Notes under the pieces: generated by a model | What the model saw: the letters and a program-made list of their open reading frames with translations, nothing else | Databases searched by the model: none | What the model was told of the DNA's origin: nothing | Translations under genes and position numbers: made by a program | DNA from: Actinernus sp. WN-2022 | Taxonomy: Eukaryota; Cnidaria; Anthozoa; Actiniaria; Actinernidae | Direction: 5' to 3' | Assembly: GCA_030867875.1 (NCBI GenBank) | Contig: JAOWCC010001365.1 | Location: 1 to 64,000, forward strand | Length of the DNA: 64,000 nucleotides | Shown here: one piece after another, positions 57,335 to 64,000 of the stretch | Layout of the letters: each line of letters starts with the position of its first letter | How positions within the stretch are numbered: the stretch's first letter is position 1

Positions 57335-58710
57335 CTATGAGAAACAATGAAAACACAAGATTATAAATGAGGTAAGTCATGTGTTAAGGAATTTTTGGAC
57401 TATAGCTAATAGGAAGTATGAAATATACTGCAAAATCTTTGTCAATGTGTACAGTAGCACTTGAAACATTTTCATACTCCAAAATGATGATAACCCATGG
57501 AAATGGCCATTTCAAAAGGCAATTTTGGGGTGACAGCCCTTAATTTATGTAATTTGATTGGAGAAAACCACAATTCAATGTGGATAATACTGGAAAGAAT
57601 CACAAACAGTTTCTACATTGTTATGTTTGCAAAAAATGAGATTCCTTGTTCCTCAAATAAGTTTAAGTCGAGCCAGGAATTAATCCCATGTGATTAATTC
57701 TGCTTTAAGAATTAAAGTATGAAAACATGTTGAGCACTTAGATGGTCACCCCGCTCTTTTATCTCAAAATATGTTGGGATGTGAATAAGTTTGCATACTA
57801 ATTACCCTGGGATAAATTCTTCTGATTGTTTAACCCATCCAAGCATGACTAAAGTGTTTATTGAAGAACATATTTTTAGTTGTTTCAGAAACCGACCTTT
57901 GAATAATTGAGTATATGAATCTTGAAATTCAAAGTACAGTCGGAACTGGGTAAAGTAAAGCGAGATGAAGTGTACATGCAAGTAGGTTGAGAAGTCGATA
58001 AGCTATATAATTATAGCATACCAACACGGAGGATAAACAGTGGTGGGTGAAATGTTCTCTTGTAATTTGGTTAAGCAGCTCTAAATTGGAATTCACAAAA
58101 AAAATTCTGTTACAATGCCTAACATTTTTCCCTACAAGCTACGTATATACATATACCTAAGCTCAGGAGATGAGAAGTGGGAGACGTTATATAATCTGTG
58201 CTCCATTATCTTTATAGCGAGCACAATTTCTGTAATTTCTGATTTGTCATGGACCTCTGCATGGTCACATCCCAATGCTTTTTACATGATTCTCAAGCAA
58301 TTGACAACATTTTACAATGCATTAATCACAACGATTGGCAGCAGTTTTTAAATGATTCACAATGGTATACAGAACATTAATGCTTTAACAGCTTTTGCCA
58401 ACACGTAAATGGTATACAAAGCATTCTCAAATTTTGGTCCAAAATGCATTGAAATGGTAAATTGATTTATCACTGTTTTCCAAAGCCAGGTTTTTGCGTG
58501 AAGGGTCACATATTTATTAAATATCTATACACAGTTTGTTAGTCATTATTTTCCAAATGTGCTTATTTTACCATCCCACATGTGCATGTTGTTAGTCAGT
58601 TCATGTGAAAATTACTGAAAATCACTGTGTCCAGCCCAACACAACCCCTTTAAGTACCCATGATGAATTGCACATACCCTTGTTTCAGAAGTGGCTAACC
58701 CTGGTGAAAA
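57335..58710. other. Intron sequence without supported genes
   Basis: No further Ig, Fn3 or signal-peptide exon was found upstream of exon a in this interval on the minus strand. Confidence 0.5.
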
Positions 58711-58714
58711 TCCT

Positions 58715-60015
58715 TGTAGGATCTGCAAGGATCTTTAAAGATCCCCAAAGACCCTTCAAAGATCTTTAAAAGTAAGGATCTTACAAAGATCTTTCAAAGA
58801 TCTATCAAGGACCTTTAAAAGATCTTATACCATCAATATGTTATCAAGGATATTTGAAGGATCCTGTAAAGAACTTGCAAAGATCCTTCAATGTTTTCTT
58901 GTAAAGATCTTTACAGGATCCTTAAAAGACCCTTGGAGGTTATTTAGAGATCCTTTAAGGATCCTTCAAAAATCTTATAAAGACGACAGTCAAGGATCCC
59001 TTAAAGTTCTTTACAGGAACCTTTAAGGATCATTAAAGGCTCTTTTGAGGATCTTGCCTCCACTCCTTTAAAGGATCCTGCTAGGATCTTCTAAAGTTCC
59101 TGTAGAATCCTAAAAGGATCTTTCAAGGATCTTGAAAAGATCTTACAAGGAAAAAGTAAAGGATCCTTGCAAGTTCTTTACAAGATCCTACAAGGATCAT
59201 TGCAGGATCTTTGAAGGATGTTGCCTTGACACTCCTTTAAAGGATCCTGTTAAGATCCTCTAAAGTTCCTGCAGAATACTAAAAGGATCTTTCAAGGATC
59301 TTGAAAAGATCTTACAAGGAAAAAGTAAAGGATCCTTGCAAATTCTTTACAAGATCCTACAAGGATTATTGCAGGATCTTTGAAGGATGTTTCCTTCACT
59401 CCTTTAAAGGATCCTTTAAAGGATCCTGTTAAGATCCTCTAAAGTTCCTGCAGAATATTAAAAGGATCTTTCAAGGATCTTGAAAAGATCTTACAAGGAA
59501 AGAGTAAAGGATCCTTGCAAGTTCTTTACAAGATCCCACAAGGATCATTGCAGGATCTTTGAAGGATGTTGCCTTCACTCCTTTAAAGGATTCTGCTAAG
59601 ATCCATTAAAGTTCCTGCAGAATACTAAAAGGATCTTTCAAGGATCTTGAAAAGATCTTACAAGGAAAAAGTAAAGGATCCTTGCAAGTTCTTTACAAGA
59701 TCCCACAAGGATCAATGCAGGATCTTTGAAGGATGTTGCCTTCACTCCTTTAAAGGATCCTGCTGAGATCCTCTAAAGTTCCTGCAGAATACTAAAAGGA
59801 TCTTTCAAGGATCTTTAAAAGATCTTACAAGGAAAAAGCCAAGGATCCTTGCAAGTTCTGTAAAAGATCCTACAAGGATCTTTGAAGGACATTGTCTCAA
59901 TTCCTTTATTTAAAGGATCCTGATAAGATCCTCTAAAATAGCTTTGAAATCCTCAACTGATCTTTAAAGGATTGTCTAAAGATCTTACAAGGAAAACGTT
60001 AAGAGTTCTTTATAG
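58715..60015. repeat. GATC-word tandem array, period about 167 bp
   Basis: The block AAAGGATCCTTGCAAGTTCT recurs at about 59158, 59327, 59506, 59673 and 59840 (period 167-179). The interior consists almost entirely of palindromic AAGGATCCTT, AAAGATCTTT and AAGATCCT words. The first 270 bp are the same vocabulary without clear period. ORFs here are by-products. Confidence 0.92.
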
Positions 60016-60739
60016 GTTCCTACAATGTGCAGACAGCTCTTCAAAATAGTTATGATTCAACTACATATTAGCACTTACATGTATCATAATAATATTAAAC
60101 CACACTTTAGAATCCATGGATATACATGTATAGTCCCTGCATTCAATTAATCCCCTCCTTTTGACTCCATATACACAACCTCCACGAATACTTCTCCCCT
60201 GTAGATTATGTCCTCCCCTCATGTAATGTTCCCCTCCCCTAGGTCACTACCAATCATAACAAGTTAGTGTAAAGGGGCATTAGTTTACCCTAAATTACTA
60301 GATAATAAAGAGGAAAAATATAAATCTACTGTATTTTATCTTGAAATTTGTGATTTAGTTTGTGACTTGCCAAAAATAGGTCTTGAGCTTGAGCTTCTTT
60401 TATTGCTCATATTAAAGGACCCAATTCGATATTATAAATAGATGTACCTCCCTCATGTATAACATCCTTTGTAATCTATTAATACCATGGGGGCAATTCA
60501 TCAGGATTCTATGGTTTAAATTTCCATCAGAAAGAAAGGAGGGAAAATAGTAGTTTAATATTCCATCAGAATTGCACCCTGACTCCTGATCCCTGATCCA
60601 GACTCCTAGATTTTCTAATAAAAAATGATTTAATAACAAAATAAAGGCAAAACCAGAAAATGACAAATTCAAGAAGCATTAAAGTTAAACTCATATTTAT
60701 TTTAAATTTGTTATCTGGTAAGCAAGTACCACTACTTAC

Positions 60740-60820
60740 AGAAGTATTCAAGACTATAGAATTTCATCGTCTTTGACGTATTAATATTTCCTTTTTCATT
60801 TCTGGAACGATAAAAAGAAG
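60740..60820 (-). CDS. Weak candidate exon upstream of the NCAM-like exons
   Basis: Acceptor AATTTCCCACAG and donor TTCT followed by GTAAGTAG enclose 81 bp, open in phase 1-1 (FYRSRNEKGNINTSKTMKF). No Ig or Fn3 signature. Direct splicing to exon a would create TAG, so it is at best an alternative or poison exon. Confidence 0.2.
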
Positions 60821-61741
60821 CTGTGGGAAATTTGGTAAAGTTGCTTAATTAATTGATACATATATTTAACCCTTGTCTATACAAAAAAACTTGTTTAAAC
60901 AACAGTCACTATCAGTGTAAATAATGCAGAAAGTTTTAACTTATCTTTTCGTTGCAATGTCCCAAAGAATAAACCATTCTTTAATACTAATAGCCGTGAC
61001 TTCGAAGTTTGCCGCCGCCATCTTTACTGCTGTGGCACCTGGCCTCTTTAAAGTGGATCAGCGGGTCACAATGCCTGTGGGCTCAATGTTCAACGGTTTT
61101 TGGCGGACATTTTCTACAGTTGGTGAAGGGAGTTTGGAGGTTTATTCAAAGGAAATTATTCTTAATAACGGGCATGAAAACAAGGAAACTCGCACTGGTT
61201 ATGGTGATTACTTTGAAAAGTGCAAAGTTATTGTGATTGCAAAACCGAATGAATAGTGGTCAACGGGCTTCAAGTTCACCAGTTAACTCTTTGATCTTTC
61301 TGAATCAGGCAAGTAACAAATCATTCCTACGTTACAACTAACAAGTCTAACAATGTTTATGTATCTGTATCAGCGCGTTAATTACCAAAGATCATTGTAT
61401 CAAGCACAGTACGTTCTAATACGTTGCATTATATTGCTACTGCTTTATGGCTTGACGTTCCTGAAACAAATATTATGCGGAGTAGTGTTTCTGAAACGTT
61501 TTGAAATATGAAGCATACCACTGTACTCTGTGGATGAATAAAATACTACTAGTACTACTAAATAAACATACTAAAATGAAAAGACTCAGTAACTTAATGT
61601 TTTCCCCTTCAAATATTTACTATTTCCGGCATTAAATTCATGAAGCTCAGGTGATAAAACACTCCTTACTGCCTACAAATACAATACTAGGCTATACAAT
61701 TATATGTATAAAGAGCTCTAATCTTCTATCACAGGGAGCAC

Positions 61742-61810
61742 TAGCCTGAATTTCAGCCGTCTCCTCTCTCGGGAGGAACGAACCAGAGGAGACGGCTGAA
61801 ATTCAGGCTA
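61742..61810. mobile_element. 69-bp perfect hairpin flanked by a 9-bp target duplication
   Basis: 26-bp arms (TAGCCTGAATTTCAGCCGTC continuing CTCCTCT) are exact reverse complements around a 17-nt loop. AGGGAGCAC directly precedes (61733-61741) and directly follows (61811-61819). A 9-bp duplication is usual for Mutator-like elements. Confidence 0.85.
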
Positions 61811-63324
61811 AGGGAGCACAAGCTCGATATTAGTGCACATGTACTGATGTAATGTTTACAATGTAAATCATAAACCAAGAAAATCTTGGAAATAAAGTCT
61901 AAATTTCTTACAAGGGCAATCAACAGTGTTGTTGATTATATTTTTGTCATAATTTGTGTTGAGCATCACAGTGGAGCTATTTCTAAGAAAGTCTAATTCA
62001 CTACACAATACTATACGGTGTAATTAAAGATACTTTATTCTCATGATTTCCTTGGTTTATTACTTATGCTATAAATGCTTTACATATTCTGTGGGCACAA
62101 AATGTTGAGCTTGGCTGGCTCCGTACTAGTGCTTACATGTATATCAGAATTCTGTATATCACTCACTTCTGGTTTAAGTCCTGAGCTGAGGAACATTTAA
62201 ATAAGTTTTAACAGGAACTACATGTAGTAACCCATTATACATGTAAGTCAGTTAGGCTAAGTGACCATCTTGTCCCTATAATTTAAAGTATATACAATTC
62301 TAGACAAGCTCAAGAGAACTAATCACATGGTGTTTTTTTCTAGGCAGTAAACAGTGCTTATTAAGTACTGAACAAGTGCATGAATCCCTGGAGGACCTCA
62401 GTACTTCAAGGGAAAATGTGTCTGTTCCCAAAATAATGATTGACTTTGTTACATACAGTTGTTGTACTCAGAACCTAAAAGGGTAATTAACTTTTAGTTC
62501 AATTAATAACCCTGTAATATTATAATTATTGAAGAAGTAAACACTTACGTAAAACTGATTTTTTAACTAGACTATTGAGCAGCACTCCAATAACTTTGGC
62601 TTGTAGCATTTTTGTCTCACATTTTTAATCTAGCTTCAGCAGACTTTGTACAAACATGTATAAGGGAGTTTACTAACTAAAGCTACCTGTAGAATTTATG
62701 TAGAATTTTCTAATTACTACAAGTACATGTAACAGGAAATTCCAAAAGAGAATACCCTATAAAGATATGGTGTGCATGTACAGGAACTGGGCTGTTTACA
62801 GAAAGACACATGCATCGCACAGCTGAGCTGCTATGTGTAATAGGAAAGGCTTTTTGGGCCATAGTTTTTAGTGGTGAAATTTATACACAATATATAAATG
62901 TTCACTCCCTAATATAAGTGCAGTTTTTCTAATGAGAATTATCCAACACTGTCTTTTACATGTAGGCACTGTTCTGTTTGCAATCAGTAATAAATTTGTT
63001 GTTGTGAGTGACTAGCAGTTTCATAAATGTGGTCTTTACATCTAGTCAAAGGGTTATTTTTATCCTCACATAATCTCTCTTCTAACTATATGGACATTAC
63101 CTTTTTCTTTGGGGTAACAGAATGGGAAGCTGTAACTTAGGGTGCATTTGGTTGACCGTATTCGGAATAAGAATACACAGAATGATCACTACAAATTGCT
63201 CACATCTTAGCCAATGGAATACTAAATTGTCCTGAATGTCATATCTCAGTAAGCATTTGTACATGTAGCTTACAGTGTACATGTAAAATGTGCCTGAACC
63301 AGTGACCTGTTCCATAAAGGATAT

Positions 63325-64000
63325 TTAATCCTTGAGGACCCTAGGAAGATCTTAAAGGTTCCTTGAAGTTATTTGAGAAAACTTTAAAGATCATCAAAGA
63401 TCCTAGCAGGATCTTTAAAGATCTTCGAGGATCCTGAACAAGATCCTGCTAGGATCTTTAAAGATCTTTGAGGATCCCTGTACAAGATCCTGCTAGGATC
63501 ATTAAAGATCTTTGAGGATCCTCAAAGATCCATAAAGGATCTTTAAAGATCATTAAAGGATCTTTAAAGATCCTTAAAGATCCTACTAGGATCTTTGAGG
63601 ATCCTTAAGGATCTGCAAACAGGATCCTTAAGGATCTTATATAGGATCTTTAAAGATCTTTGAGGATCCTGAACAAGATCCTGCTAGGATCTTTAAAGAT
63701 CTTTGAGGATCCTGAACAAGATCCTGCTAGGATCTTTAAAGATCTTTGAGGATCCTGAACAAGATCCTGCTAGGATCTTTAAAGATCTTTTGAGGATCCT
63801 GTACAAGATCCTGCTAGGATCTTTAAAGATCTTTGAGGATCCTCAAAGATCCATAAAGGATCTTTAAAGATCATTAAAGGATCTTTAAAGATCCTTAAAG
63901 ATCCTACTAGGATCTTTGAGGATCTTTAAAGATCTGCAAACAGGATCCTTAAGGATCTTATATAGGATCCTATTAAAGATCCTATTTAAGATCTTTAAAG
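63325..64000. repeat. GATC-word tandem array, 43-bp period with higher-order repeat
   Basis: The unit contains GAGGATCCTGAACAAGATCC and TGCTAGGATCTTTAAAGATC; copies at about 63421-63790 follow a 43-bp period. A longer block (CTCAAAGATCCATAAAGGAT onward) at 63510-63650 repeats at 63840-63980. The array runs off the right edge and shares its vocabulary, not its period, with 58715-60015. Confidence 0.92.

Larger units (their letters stand above)
60030..63320. other. Sequence without supported genes
   Basis: AT-rich. Holds a (CTCCC)-rich patch near 60150-60240, the hairpin at 61742-61810 and one weak exon candidate at 60740-60820. The 110-codon plus-strand ORF at 60924-61256 has no recognisable domain. 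Confidence 0.5.

Noticed and set aside
58838..59026. 62-codon plus-strand ORF with repeated SLKDP/ILQKSYKD words
   Set aside because: A by-product of reading the GATC-word array; no splice or start context.
60412..60751. Minus-strand ORFs with hydrophobic stretches
   Set aside because: AT-driven hydrophobic codons, no start context, no domain.
61003..61026. Minus-strand start codon in an AAGATGGCGGCGG context (YY1-like), about 26 codons
   Set aside because: The frame closes with TAA and no usable splice donor was seen. Similar ATGGCGG words occur in MITEs here (13552, 28494) and in a foldback (8800).

Overview
This window looks like metazoan, most probably anthozoan cnidarian (stony coral or relative), nuclear DNA. 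It is AT-rich, its coding capacity is split into short phase-compatible exons, and it is full of non-LTR retrotransposon debris, tRNA-derived SINEs and foldback/MITE elements. No bacterial operon, rRNA or CRISPR array is present. The taxonomic guess is an inference from gene style and repeat content.

Genes. All well-supported host coding sequence is on the minus strand and encodes immunoglobulin-superfamily (IgSF) adhesion-type proteins. (1) From about 57.3 kb down to 31.6 kb lie the last eight exons of an NCAM/Fasciclin II-like gene: Ig (split over two exons), Ig, Fn3, Fn3, transmembrane segment with a Cys-rich juxtamembrane stretch, and two short cytoplasmic exons. The splice phases chain without a break for 461 codons to a stop at 31630. 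The 5' part lies beyond the right edge. (2) Further downstream on the same strand lie two copies of a 5' cassette: a signal-peptide exon (copy B 25522-25594, copy A 7052-7130), followed by a complete 97-codon, phase 1-1 Ig exon (B 11668-11958, A 4437-4727). Upstream of each first exon are two perfect CRE sites (TGACGTCA) at identical 32-bp spacing. No later exon of this locus lies between cassettes B and A, so either both feed a common downstream gene off the left edge or B is a partial duplicate.

Layout. 1-4370: homogeneous 56-bp satellite with a G-rich core, in the intron after Ig exon A. 4.4-7.3 kb: cassette A. 7.3-11.5 kb: SINEs, two large foldback elements, LINE fragments. 11.6-25.7 kb: cassette B, its intron inflated by a degenerate LINE (13.3-17.3 kb, plus strand), a CR1/L2-like LINE (17.6-18.8 kb, minus strand), a run of foldback elements (18.9-22.6 kb) and a LINE absent from cassette A (23.24-24.62 kb). 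25.7-31.5 kb: LINE fragment, MITE, duplicated tRNA-like SINE, G-rich tracts. 31.6-57.3 kb: the NCAM-like gene, with introns holding pogo-like and piggyBac-like elements, a RecQ-like helicase remnant, and a 1.68-kb non-autonomous transposon with subterminal repeats. 58.7-60.0 kb and 63.3 kb to the edge: two unusual tandem arrays built almost wholly from palindromic GATC words.

A possible short plus-strand gene (terminal exon 43592-43785 with AATAAA) may be nested in the large intron of the NCAM-like gene. The most notable observations are the duplicated CRE-driven Ig cassettes with mainly amino-acid-changing divergence, the intronic G-rich satellite whose apparent unexpanded site is preserved in the paralogous copy, and the GATC-word arrays.
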